A stretch of 53,022 bases of DNA from Candidatus Viridilinea mediisalina (GTDB lineage: Bacteria > Chloroflexota > Chloroflexia > Chloroflexales > Chloroflexaceae): the NCBI RefSeq assembly GCF_002532535.1, contig NZ_NQWI01000028.1:1-53022 (forward strand). The letters run 5' to 3'. Below are positions 1-8,255 of this stretch, one piece after another; positions within the stretch are counted from its first letter, which is position 1, and each line of letters opens with the position of its first letter. The notes under the pieces were generated by a model. The model was not told the DNA's origin. It searched no databases and saw only the letters and a list, made by a program, of their open reading frames with translations. A program made the position numbers and the translations under genes.

Positions 1-102
1 GAGGCTGTCTGAAAAGTCTATGAACTGACGTTGGAGTGCCGGCTTCAGCCGGCTAAAGCCGGCACTCCAACGCGTGCCAATTAGCTTTTCAGACAGTTCC
101 TC
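1..102. repeat. Palindromic MITE-like element, family A, copy 1
   Basis: Ends are inverted repeats (GAGGCTGTCTGAAAAG on the left, CTTTTCAGACAG plus CCTC on the right). The middle is a near-perfect palindrome built from TTGGAGTGCCGGCTT and its complement. Related copies lie near 3265, 26976, 28581, 30299, 35682 and 47126. No coding capacity is visible, so it would be a non-autonomous element. Confidence 0.8.
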
Positions 103-144
103 TGTGTCCTCGGTGCCTCTGTGGTGCAATACTCTGTCCCTCTG
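97..144. repeat. Family D repeat (CACCACAGAGGCAC type), solo copy
   Basis: Carries GTGCCTCTGTGGTG within CTCTGTG-rich sequence. The same motif recurs near 19549, 35811, 43319-43459 and 46704-46838. Here, as at 35.7 kb, it directly follows a family A element, which suggests a composite. Confidence 0.7.
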
Positions 145-148
145 CTCA

Positions 149-2944
149 TCACCGCTTCACCGCCTCATGAACCTCTAGCGATCCCTGCACCGCAGTACGT
201 ATAATCCGCGTCTGTTCGATCACATGCAGGCTATGCATACCCTCAGCGGGCGATGCCGATTCGCTGCGTCCCACATAGCTCAGGGTGATGTGGGCGGGTA
301 GCAGGGGTTGCAACCGTGGCACGATGTAGCTCCAGGCGCCCATGTTCTGCGGCTCCTCCTGCATCCAGACGACCTCCTGTAGGTTGGGGTACTGCGCCAG
401 AGTCTGACGCAGATCATCGGTGGGGAAGGGGTAGAGCAACTCAAGCCGCACGAGGTCAACACTGCCATTGGTCTGTTCCAGTTCACCAGAGGCCAGCAGA
501 TCAATCGCCACCTTCCCACTACAAAGCACGAGGCGGGTGACTTCGCTCGGCGGCGGCGCAGCACTCCCAAGGGTGAGCAGCGGCTTAAAGGGGCCAGCGG
601 CCAACTCGTTGAGTGACGAACCGGCACGCGGGTTACGCAGCAGGCTCTTGGGAGTCATGACCACGAGGGGCCGTGGGTGCAGTGAGAGCGAGGCGGCTTG
701 GTAGCGCAGCAGGTGGAAGTATTGGGCCGCAGTGGTGGGATTGGCTACGCGGATATTATCGGTGGCGCAGAGTTGCAGGAAGCGCTCCAAACGGGCCGAG
801 GAGTGCTCTGGGCCTTGGCCTTCGTAGCCGTGGGGCAACAGCAGCACCAGTGCTGGATCAACCGCCCACTTAGAGCGCCCCGCGACAATGAATTGGTCAA
901 TAATGACTTGAGCGCCATTCGCAAAATCGCCAAACTGCGCCTCCCAGAGCACAAGCGTTCCGGGCGCGTGGGTGCTATAGCCATACTCAAAGGCAAGCAC
1001 CGCCGCTTCGGAGAGGGGGCTATTGTAGACGGCGAAAGAGGCGCGGGCCTGGGGCATCGCGTGCAGCGGGATATGGCGTTCCCCCGTCAGTGCATCGTGT
1101 AGCACCAGATGGCGCTGACTAAAGGTGCCGCGTTCACTATCCTGACCAGTCATACGAATCGGCGTCCCATCGGCCAAGATAGCAGCAAAAGCCAACGATT
1201 CCGCGTGGGCCCAATCAATCCCGCCCTGGTCGTGGATAGCCTGACGGCGACGTTGCAGCATACGCTCCAGTTTGGGGTGGGGCGTAAACTCCTCGGGGCG
1301 GTCGAGCAGAGCCTCATTCAGTTCAATCAGCTTTTGGCTGGAGATGGGCTTGGCATAGATCGAATGGCGCAGCGGATTAACCACCGGCTTGGTTTGGGGC
1401 GGGGGCGGTGCGGCAGCAGCCAGGCGCTGGCGCTCACGCACCAGCTCAAACGCCTGCTGAAGTTTGGTCATCACCGCCTCAATGCGCGCCTGGGCCTCCT
1501 CATGGGTGATCAGGCCGCGCCGTTCCAACTCACGCGCCCAGATTTCACGCACCGTCGGATGATTACGGATGCGTTCATACATGCGTGGCTGGGTAAATTC
1601 AGGTTCATCACCCTCATTATGGCCCCAGCGCCGGTAGCCTACTAGGTCAATGAGAATATCTTTCTGGAAACGCTCACGATAGGCCCAAGCCATGCGTGCC
1701 ACCGCAATGCATGCTTCAGGTTCATCGGCATTGACATGGATGACTGGCATCTCAAAACCACGGGCGAGATCGGAGGCATAGAGCGATGAACGCGAATCCT
1801 GGTAATCAGTGGTAAAACCGATCTGATTATTCAAAATAACATGGATCGTACCGCCAACATGATACCCCTCAAGCTGCGACAGATTGAGCGTCTCGGCGAC
1901 AATCCCCTGGCCAGGGAAGGCAGCATCGCCGTGGATCAGGATGGCGACCGACTCCTTCTCATCTTCATAGGGATAGCCGGGGCGGGTACGCTTCTCTTGG
2001 GCGGCGCGGGCCCGCCCGATAATCACTGGATTCACAAACTCCAAATGGCTCGGATTGGGCGACAGGGTAATCGGCATCTCAGAGACACCACTCTCACGAT
2101 AGGCCTTGCGGGCCCCCAAGTGGTACTTCACATCACCCGTCCAGCCCAGATAGGTGTCTTTGGTATAGTCGGGCGAATGGAACTCGCCAAGGATAGAGAA
2201 GTAGGGTTTACCAAGAATATGGGCCAGCACATTGATCCGTCCGCGGTGGGCCATGCCAATCACCACCTCACGGGTACCAGCGGCAGCGGCATTACGAATA
2301 ATCGCATCAACTACCGGCACCAGCATATCGGTACCCTCAAGCGAAAAGCGCTTCTGACCGGGGAAGGTCTTATGCAAAAAGCGTTCAAAGGTCTCAACCT
2401 CAGTGAGGCGGTCGAGCAATTCACGCTGGCGGTCGGGATCAAAATTCGCAAAGAAGCAGCGGCTCTCAGCGGCATCACGGATCCAACTGCGTTCTTCCCA
2501 ATTCTGAATCTGGTCGGTCTCATAGCCAATCGGCCCAGCATAGATCTGGCGCAGGCGTTCCACGCCATCGGCGGCATCACGAATCTGGCTGGCAAGGGGG
2601 CCACGAATAATATGGGCGGGCAAGGCAGCCAGATCAGCCAAGGTGACCCCATGAGAAACCAATTCCAGCCCCGGGTCACCGGGCGGATCGCTGCCAAGGG
2701 GATCAATCCGAGCAGCGAGGTGGCCCATCTCGCGCAGATAGCGGATCAGACGCGCCGCACCAACCACACGCGTAACATCAAGCCCTTCCGTCTCCGCAGT
2801 TGCCACTGCTTCCAACTCAGGCTGCCATTGGGCAAAGAACGCACGCGTTGCGGGATCAAACGCCTCGGGATCCAGCAGAAAGCGCTCATACAACTCAATC
2901 AAATAGCCCGCATTCGGGCCGTGAAACTGCTGCCAGTCGCTCAT
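149..2944 (-). CDS. sucA: 2-oxoglutarate dehydrogenase E1 component
   Basis: This is the thiamine-diphosphate-dependent E1 subunit of the 2-oxoglutarate dehydrogenase complex of the TCA cycle. It decarboxylates 2-oxoglutarate and passes the succinyl group to the lipoyl E2. At 931 residues it has the family's usual length. The N terminus has the typical QQFHGPNAGYLIELYERF segment. The ThDP and substrate motifs are visible: HRGRINVL near residue 234, YHLGARK and NPSHLEFVNPV, then GDAAFPGQG followed by the NNQIGFTT box. The C-terminal transketolase-like half follows (GQDSERGTFSQRH; HGYEGQGPEHSSARLERFLQ). The protein starts at the ATG ending at 2944. E2 is not in the window and would lie beyond the left edge if it is linked. 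The 5' side is a repeat-filled gap. Confidence 0.95.
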   Translation of the reverse strand: MSDWQQFHGPNAGYLIELYERFLLDPEAFDPATRAFFAQWQPELEAVATAETEGLDVTRVVGAARLIRYLREMGHLAARIDPLGSDPPGDPGLELVSHGVTLADLAALPAHIIRGPLASQIRDAADGVERLRQIYAGPIGYETDQIQNWEERSWIRDAAESRCFFANFDPDRQRELLDRLTEVETFERFLHKTFPGQKRFSLEGTDMLVPVVDAIIRNAAAAGTREVVIGMAHRGRINVLAHILGKPYFSILGEFHSPDYTKDTYLGWTGDVKYHLGARKAYRESGVSEMPITLSPNPSHLEFVNPVIIGRARAAQEKRTRPGYPYEDEKESVAILIHGDAAFPGQGIVAETLNLSQLEGYHVGGTIHVILNNQIGFTTDYQDSRSSLYASDLARGFEMPVIHVNADEPEACIAVARMAWAYRERFQKDILIDLVGYRRWGHNEGDEPEFTQPRMYERIRNHPTVREIWARELERRGLITHEEAQARIEAVMTKLQQAFELVRERQRLAAAAPPPPQTKPVVNPLRHSIYAKPISSQKLIELNEALLDRPEEFTPHPKLERMLQRRRQAIHDQGGIDWAHAESLAFAAILADGTPIRMTGQDSERGTFSQRHLVLHDALTGERHIPLHAMPQARASFAVYNSPLSEAAVLAFEYGYSTHAPGTLVLWEAQFGDFANGAQVIIDQFIVAGRSKWAVDPALVLLLPHGYEGQGPEHSSARLERFLQLCATDNIRVANPTTAAQYFHLLRYQAASLSLHPRPLVVMTPKSLLRNPRAGSSLNELAAGPFKPLLTLGSAAPPPSEVTRLVLCSGKVAIDLLASGELEQTNGSVDLVRLELLYPFPTDDLRQTLAQYPNLQEVVWMQEEPQNMGAWSYIVPRLQPLLPAHITLSYVGRSESASPAEGMHSLHVIEQTRIIRTAVQGSLEVHEAVKR

Positions 2945-2971
2945 AGCTTATGCCTTTGTGTGCGTGTGTGC

Positions 2972-3130
2972 GGCGGGGAGGCGGGGAGGCGGGGAGGCGA
3001 GGACGCGAAGACGCGGGGACGCGGGGACGCGGGGACGCAGGGACGCAGGGACGCGGGGACGCAGGGACGCGGGGACACGCTCGTCTGTTCCTCTGTTCTT
3101 CCGTTCCTCTGTTCCTCTGTTCCTCTGTGC
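2972..3130. repeat. Short tandem repeat arrays (8-nt units)
   Basis: About 105 nt of G-rich 8-nt units (GGCGGGGA, then GACGCGGG with A/G variation) are followed by about 40 nt of TTCCTCTG units. It lies immediately 5' of the sucA gene. Several short reading frames run through it, but their products are pure repeat translations. Confidence 0.85.
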
Positions 3131-3264
3131 GTCCATACCTCATACATCCAGTCTGCGCTGTCAATCCATGCGTGTGATTTCATGATACACGGTTTCAGCA
3201 AAAAATCAACGATTCTTACCGTTCGCTTATTCTTTTGGCCGATACATGAAATATATTGTTAGGC

Positions 3265-3399
3265 ATGGTTTCAGAAACGGCCTTTCAGCTTTACCGTTGG
3301 AGTGCCGACGTTAGTCGGCATCCAGAGGTTGTCGGTGACCTCAGCCGACTAACGTCGGCACTCCGTCGGAAGCCAAACTGTAAAGTGTCCTGAAACCAT
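3265..3399. repeat. Family A variant element with ATGGTTTCAG ends
   Basis: Inverted ends ATGGTTTCAG and CTGAAACCAT flank two palindromic GGAGTGCCGACGTTAG-type arms separated by a CATCCAGAGGTTGTCGG spacer. It is the same architecture as the 92-nt units at 47147-47330. Confidence 0.75.
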
Positions 3400-3402
3400 C
3401 CC

Positions 3403-3494
3403 TTAGCGCGAAAAAGCCTTGGGTTGACAGGCGGCGTCGCGGTGGCTGAGCTTGTCGAAGCCAAGCGGCGCGGCCCAGAACTTCTTCGCGCTAA
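3403..3494. repeat. Family B inverted-repeat element, copy 1
   Basis: Terminal inverted repeats are TTAGCGCGAAAAAGCC on the left and CTTCTTCGCGCTAA on the right. The interior carries GGCTGAGCTTGTCGAAGCC. A second full copy is at 39807-39950. Together with the element at 3265 and a (CAATCTA)n tract at 3507-3527, it fills the gap between sucA and the next gene. Confidence 0.75.
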
Positions 3495-3555
3495 CAATAC
3501 ATTCAATCTACAATCTACAATCTGCAATGGTATAAGGGGGCGGGCGGCGTAGCTA

Positions 3556-3564
3556 TGCTACAAT
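3556..3564 (+). promoter_or_regulatory. Putative extended -10 promoter element
   Basis: TGCTACAAT fits an extended -10 (TGn followed by TACAAT). The longer word CTATGCTAYAAT recurs at 28557 and 37436 in front of other genes. No convincing -35 was seen. It would start transcription near 3571. Confidence 0.45.
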
Positions 3565-3633
3565 AGCGGCATTGAGCATGTGTGGGAAGAGAAGATTTCC
3601 GAAACGGCCCATGGCGAAATCGGTTTGTCGGCT

Positions 3634-6234
3634 ATGCACACGCTGCTGCTGCCCAAGTTTCATCGGCCCTTGCCGCCCAAGCGGGCGGTTGTGCGCCCGG
3701 CGTTGCTGGCCCGCCTACACGCCGGGCTGGCCGCCCAGCGCCCGCTGACGCTGATTGCGGCGGCGGCTGGCTATGGCAAAACGACGCTGGCGGCCCAGTG
3801 GGCCAGCCAACTTACGACGCCTGCTACATGGCTGACGTTGGAGCCTGCCGATGATGATCCGCTGCGCTTTGCGACCTATCTGGTTGCCGCCCTGCAGCGC
3901 CTGCACCCGTCTATTGGTACAAACCTGCTGCCGGTGTTGCGGGCGGGCCAGTTGCCCCCAGAGCACGTATTGCTCACGACGCTGCTCAATGATCTTGATG
4001 CGGCCCATGCGCTTCGCGCTACGCAGCAGCAGGCAGCACAAGACCCGTTTGTCTGCTTCCTCGACGACGTGCATGCCATCCAGCAGCCGCAGAACTTGAG
4101 CATTGTGCAGGCGCTGTTGAGCCATCCGTCGCCGGGGTTGCATCTGGTGTTGGTCACGCGTGAAGACCCCGCGCTGCCGTTGGCGCGCCTGCGTGCCCGC
4201 GCTCAACTGACGGAGGTGCGGGCGGCTGATCTGCGCTTTAGTGAGGCCGAAACTACGGGGTTGCTCTGCACCGGCATGGGCTTGAGCCTGGCCAGCCATG
4301 ATCTGGCCAGCCTGCATAAGCGCACCGAAGGCTGGGCCGTCGGATTACAACTTGTTGGCCTCTCGCTGCAAGATCACGCCGATCCTGCTGCCTTTGTCGC
4401 GGCGCTCAGTGGTTCGCACCGCTTCATCCTCGACTACCTGACCGAAGAGGTGCTGGCTCGTCAGCCTGCCGATCGCCAGCAGTTCCTACTCGAAACCTCA
4501 TTGCTAACCCGGCTGCATGGCGCGCTGTGTGATGCCGTGACAGGGCGCAACGATAGTGCGGCATTGCTGGAAGAGTTGTTGCGCGCCAATCTGTTTATCA
4601 TTCCGCTCGACGATGAGGGGCGCTGGTATCGCTACCATCAATTGTTTGCCGAGTTGTTGCAACACAAACTGCGCCGCGAACGTGGCGCGTGCATGCCAAC
4701 GTTGCACCGACGCGCCAGCGAGTGGTACGAGCGCCAGGGTATGCCCGCCACAAGCATCGAACACGCCCTAGCTGCCGACGATGAGCCGCGTGTGGTGACA
4801 TTGCTCACAGCGCATGGCTGGCACCTGCTCACCCGCGAACAGACGCCCATGCTGGCGCAATGGATCCAGGCGCTACCTGAAGCGGCACGCCAGCGCAGCC
4901 CACACCTGAACACCATGATGGTATGGCGGCACATACTGCATGGTGCCTATCAACAAGCCCCCCCATACCTCGCTGCCGCGCACCGAGCCCTCGCCCATCT
5001 GCCGCCAGAGTCCAGTGCAAGCCGTGCGCTACAGGCCGACATCCTCGCGCTACAAGCCTTCTTGGCCCAGGTGCAGGGCCAGCCGAGCCAAGCGCTCACC
5101 TTGGCCGAACAAGCCCGCTCACTAGTGCCGCCTGAGCATACGCGCTTGCAAGCCTCAACATCTCTGGCGCTAGGCGTGGCCTATCGCGTGGTAGGTCGTT
5201 GCGACGAGGCGATTGAGGCGTTGGAAGCAGCACTGCACGCCGCCCAAGCAATTGACGACCATGTAACAGCCATTGTGGTCGTCGCCCACCTCGCCCTAAT
5301 CTGGCATCCCTTGGGGCGCTTGCACCGCCTGATCGCCACAGCCGAAGCCGTCATCGAACGCACCGAAACCATCTCGCGGGTTGCGCCACTCATGATTGGC
5401 ACCATCCATGCCGTGATTGGGCAGGTCTACTACGAATGGAACCAGGTGGCAAAAGCGCGCCACATGCTCCTGCATGGTCTTCAGATGGCCCAATTGTCTG
5501 GACAGACAACCTCGGTGGCCTATGTCAGTATCTACTTGGCTCGTGTCGCTCAAGAGACCGGCGATCAGCAAGCGGCGGCCCGCTACCTGCGTGAAGCCGG
5601 GGATGTACTGGCACGGGGCGGCGCACCCGCGTGGGTGCGTTTAGATTGGATCGCGCAGCAGGTGGCCTTGCTGGTAGCACAAGGCAAACTAGCGGAAGCG
5701 GAGGCGAGTCTCCGCGAAACCGGCATCACACCTGAAACCCCAGTCAGCTATCAGAGCGATACGATCCACCTAGCTTGGCTGCGCTGGCAGATCGCCAGCC
5801 GCCAGCCACAGGCACTCACGCTGGCCCAACGGATCGTGCAGAGCGCCGAGGCGCAGGGGCGCAACGGCAGCCTGATCCAAGCCCTGGTCTTGGGGGCAAA
5901 AGCGGGCGGCGGCCAGGCATGGCTCATCCGCGCCCGGCAACTAGGCGAACCCGAAGGCTACCAGCGCATCTTTATGGCCACCGAACGCACCCCGAACGCA
6001 ACGCCAGCCCTGATCGAACCCCTAACCGAGCGCGAACACGATGTGCTACGCTTACTAGCCACAGGGCTAACCTATGCCCAAATCGCAGAACAATTAATCG
6101 TCAGTATCAACACCGTGCGCTACCACGTCAAAGGTGTCTACGGCAAACTAGGCGTGGAGAAACAGATGCAAGCAGTAGAACGCGGGCGAGCATTGGGGTT
6201 GTTGAGTTATAGCCCTTCAGATAATGAATCGTAA
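3634..6234 (+). CDS. MalT-like LuxR-family ATP-dependent transcriptional regulator
   Basis: A large STAND-type regulator of about 866 residues. An N-terminal P-loop ATPase shows Walker A GYGKTT at residues 46-51 and CFLDDVHAI as the Walker B region. A long helical TPR-like middle is rich in repeats such as LGVAYRVVGRCDEAIEAL. A LuxR (GerE) helix-turn-helix is at the C terminus (LTEREHDVLRLLATG, then NTVRYHVKGVYGKLGV). The family binds an inducer and ATP, oligomerises and activates promoters; the ligand here is unknown. I chose the ATG at 3634 because MHTLLLPKFHRP is the canonical family start and the likely promoter lies only about 15 nt before an upstream in-frame GTG (3580). Neither start has a clear ribosome site. 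No target operon is evident nearby. Confidence 0.85.
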   Translation: MHTLLLPKFHRPLPPKRAVVRPALLARLHAGLAAQRPLTLIAAAAGYGKTTLAAQWASQLTTPATWLTLEPADDDPLRFATYLVAALQRLHPSIGTNLLPVLRAGQLPPEHVLLTTLLNDLDAAHALRATQQQAAQDPFVCFLDDVHAIQQPQNLSIVQALLSHPSPGLHLVLVTREDPALPLARLRARAQLTEVRAADLRFSEAETTGLLCTGMGLSLASHDLASLHKRTEGWAVGLQLVGLSLQDHADPAAFVAALSGSHRFILDYLTEEVLARQPADRQQFLLETSLLTRLHGALCDAVTGRNDSAALLEELLRANLFIIPLDDEGRWYRYHQLFAELLQHKLRRERGACMPTLHRRASEWYERQGMPATSIEHALAADDEPRVVTLLTAHGWHLLTREQTPMLAQWIQALPEAARQRSPHLNTMMVWRHILHGAYQQAPPYLAAAHRALAHLPPESSASRALQADILALQAFLAQVQGQPSQALTLAEQARSLVPPEHTRLQASTSLALGVAYRVVGRCDEAIEALEAALHAAQAIDDHVTAIVVVAHLALIWHPLGRLHRLIATAEAVIERTETISRVAPLMIGTIHAVIGQVYYEWNQVAKARHMLLHGLQMAQLSGQTTSVAYVSIYLARVAQETGDQQAAARYLREAGDVLARGGAPAWVRLDWIAQQVALLVAQGKLAEAEASLRETGITPETPVSYQSDTIHLAWLRWQIASRQPQALTLAQRIVQSAEAQGRNGSLIQALVLGAKAGGGQAWLIRARQLGEPEGYQRIFMATERTPNATPALIEPLTEREHDVLRLLATGLTYAQIAEQLIVSINTVRYHVKGVYGKLGVEKQMQAVERGRALGLLSYSPSDNES

Positions 6235-6265
6235 AATTGATACCTCGGTTAGCAAACCTACATTC

Positions 6266-6296
6266 ACGGACTACATCATGATGTAGTCCGTTTTTG
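6266..6296 (+). terminator. Rho-independent terminator after the LuxR gene
   Basis: A perfect palindrome of 13-bp arms (ACGGACTACATCA and its complement, 6266-6291) is followed by a T run. It lies 31 nt after the stop codon. Confidence 0.85.
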
Positions 6297-6338
6297 TTTG
6301 GTCGGGCGTAAACTTGGGGCATAGGTGAGGACAAGCCC

Positions 6339-6560
6339 ATGAACGCCCCAGAGACCCAACGCTATACCCTTCGCTGTCGCGGCGGCCTCGCTGCCAACTT
6401 CTTGGCCGACTACTGCCCGGTCGGAACAACCCTGACCATGGGGCAAAACGAATTCACCCTTGCCAACCTGCGTACCGACCAAGCCGGGCTGCTGGGCATT
6501 CTGCGTAGCCTGCACAACCGGGGCTGTACGCTGCTCTCGTTGAGCGTTGATACCAACTGA
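6339..6560 (+). CDS. Small conserved-looking protein, unknown function
   Basis: 73 residues, no signal peptide or membrane helix. It is bracketed by two hairpins (6266-6291 and 6576-6596), so it is probably a monocistronic unit. The sequence is well structured: an alternating hydrophobic N-terminal part (YTLRCRGGLAANFLADYCP), a TTLTMGQNEFTLANL turn, then RTDQAGLLGILRSLHNRGC and a short final strand LLSLSV. That pattern suggests a compact alpha/beta fold such as a small regulatory domain, but I do not recognise the family. A short AGG is the only ribosome-site candidate (GTGAGGACAAGCCC before the ATG). Confidence 0.6.
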   Translation: MNAPETQRYTLRCRGGLAANFLADYCPVGTTLTMGQNEFTLANLRTDQAGLLGILRSLHNRGCTLLSLSVDTN

Positions 6561-6575
6561 GTGGGCAAGGGTGCC

Positions 6576-6602
6576 CGAGGGAACCCGGTTCCCTCGTCTT
6601 TT
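6576..6602 (+). terminator. Hairpin terminator (CGAGGGAACC type)
   Basis: Ten-bp arms CGAGGGAACC and GGTTCCCTCG with a one-base loop are followed by TCTTTT. The same stem occurs at 13427-13447 and 51692-51712. Confidence 0.8.
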
Positions 6603-6641
6603 CAATGGAATAAAAAAAGTCCTTGAAGCAAGGAAATCTTC

Positions 6642-7742
6642 ATGATCAACTCAATCGCAAAAACAGGCTTTATCCTGATCACGATCATTCACGGCCTGAT
6701 CCACCTGCTCGGCTTCGTGAAGGCGTTCAATTTCGCACAGATCAATGAACTGACCCAACCCATCAGTCGCCCTTTTGGGCTCTTGTGGCTGCTTGCCGCC
6801 CTGGTCTTGATCGTCAGCGCTGCGGCTTTCGCCTTGAACAACCAGTGGTGGTGGGCGGTTGCCATTGTGGGCGTACTGCTCTCACAAGTCCTCGTCTTCA
6901 GCGCCTGGCAAGATGCTAAGGTTGGGGCCATCGCCAACCTGATCATCATCGTTGTCGCCCTTTTGAGCCTGGGGAGTTTTCGCTTTGAACAAGGCTACCG
7001 CCAGGATGCCAACAATGCCCAAGAGCGCGTGCGTGGTCTACCAGCGGAAATCATCAGCGAAGCCGAGCTCCAAGCCCTGCCGCAGCCGCTGCAACGCTAC
7101 CTGCGCTATGTCGGCGTAGTGGGCAAGCCAAAAGTTCATAGCATGTTTGTAGAGATGAGCGGCGAGATGCGCCAGCAGGGGCGCGACTATTTCCCCTTGA
7201 CTGCCGAGCAGCACACCTTCTTCGACCAACCGACGCGCCTCTTCTTTATGAAAGGGCAGATGTTTGGCCTAACGGTACCAGGCTACCACCGCTACCAGGA
7301 ACAGAGCGCAACGATGGATGTGCGTCTCTTTGGGCTATTGCCAGTCATGCAGGTGGGCGGCAGCGCCATGTTTGAAGCCGACACCGTAACCCTCTTCAAC
7401 GACATGGCCCTAATGGCCCCGGCCACCCTGATTGACCAACGCATCACCTGGGAGACAATTGACGACCTGACGGTCAAGGGAAACTTCACCAACCAGGGTG
7501 TCACCATCAGCGCAACGCTCCATTTCAACGCAGAGGGCCAATTGGTCAACTTTGTCTCCAACGACCGCTGGGATGTCGCCGCTATGCAACAATACCCCTT
7601 CTCAACGCCAGTGTCGCGCTACCGCACACTCAACGGCTACAACCTGCCCACCTATGGCGAGATGATCTGGCACTACCCTGATGGCGATTTTGTCTATGGC
7701 AGACTGGAGATCAAGGATGTGGTGTATAACAATGGCGGGTGA
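6642..7742 (+). CDS. Membrane protein with C-terminal DUF6544/DUF6920-like domain
   Basis: 366 residues. The N-terminal third holds about four hydrophobic helices (around residues 7-26, 44-66, 70-88 and 95-112, e.g. LLWLLAALVLIVSAAAFAL). The rest is a soluble domain beginning LPQPLQRYLRYVGVVGKP, typical of the DUF6544 family, with GQMFGLTVPGYHRY and later WDVAAMQQYPFSTPVSRY. The function of this family is not established. An AAGGA-type ribosome site lies upstream of the ATG. It is followed by about 75 nt and then the convergent end of the phytochrome operon. Confidence 0.75.
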   Translation: MINSIAKTGFILITIIHGLIHLLGFVKAFNFAQINELTQPISRPFGLLWLLAALVLIVSAAAFALNNQWWWAVAIVGVLLSQVLVFSAWQDAKVGAIANLIIIVVALLSLGSFRFEQGYRQDANNAQERVRGLPAEIISEAELQALPQPLQRYLRYVGVVGKPKVHSMFVEMSGEMRQQGRDYFPLTAEQHTFFDQPTRLFFMKGQMFGLTVPGYHRYQEQSATMDVRLFGLLPVMQVGGSAMFEADTVTLFNDMALMAPATLIDQRITWETIDDLTVKGNFTNQGVTISATLHFNAEGQLVNFVSNDRWDVAAMQQYPFSTPVSRYRTLNGYNLPTYGEMIWHYPDGDFVYGRLEIKDVVYNNGG

Positions 7743-7817
7743 GCAACCAGCCACGAACCTGGAGGTACAAGATGGAACCACACTTTGCTTGGGATGGATG
7801 ATCCTTTCAAATTCCCC

Positions 7818-8255
7818 CTACGTCTGCGGGAGGGTGGCCGTCTGGAGCCAGTAGTCGAGCATAGTTTGCAGGGCTTGCTTGAAGCGCCCGTAGTCTACTG
7901 GTTTAATCTGGTAGCTGTTGGCCCCATAGCGGTAGCAGGTGGCAATATCTTTCGGATTATTTGAGGTAGTAAGAACCACAACCGGAATAGATTGGAGTTC
8001 TTGGTCGTCTTTGATCACCGCCAAAAGCGCCCGCCCGTCGGTGCCGGGCAGGTTGAGATCGAGCAGGATCAGGGCGGGGCGCGGTGCGGGCCACTGGGCC
8101 GCATAGGGGCCGCGCCGGTAGAGGAAATCGAGCGCCTGATCGCCGGTGGCACAGTGGTGAAAGATCAAATTGAGCCCTGGGCGGCGCAGGCCACGCACCA
8201 CCGCCTCTACGTCTTCGTCGCTATCTTCGATCAGCAAGAGATGCCATTCGCTCAT
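7818..8255 (-). CDS. Single-domain response regulator (Rcp1-like)
   Basis: 145 residues forming one receiver domain. The acidic pocket (IEDSDED, residues 9-15), phospho-acceptor Asp66 in LLDLNLPG, the LTT motif and the KP lysine (QIKPVDYG) are all present, so it should accept phosphate. Its start overlaps the phytochrome stop by 4 nt (ATGA), so the two are translationally coupled. In cyanobacterial Cph1/Rcp1 pairs this type of regulator is the direct phosphorylation partner of the phytochrome; I infer the same role here. There is no output domain, so it must signal by protein contact. Confidence 0.9.
   Translation of the reverse strand: MSEWHLLLIEDSDEDVEAVVRGLRRPGLNLIFHHCATGDQALDFLYRRGPYAAQWPAPRPALILLDLNLPGTDGRALLAVIKDDQELQSIPVVVLTTSNNPKDIATCYRYGANSYQIKPVDYGRFKQALQTMLDYWLQTATLPQT

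Noticed and set aside
2895-3201. Several 60-90 aa reading frames over the G-rich repeats
   Set aside because: They translate tandem octamers in all frames (RVPASPRP, TEEQRNRG) and have no ribosome sites.
3580-3633. Longer N terminus of the LuxR regulator from GTG 3580
   Set aside because: It lies too close to the likely promoter, has no ribosome site, and the family start matches 3634.
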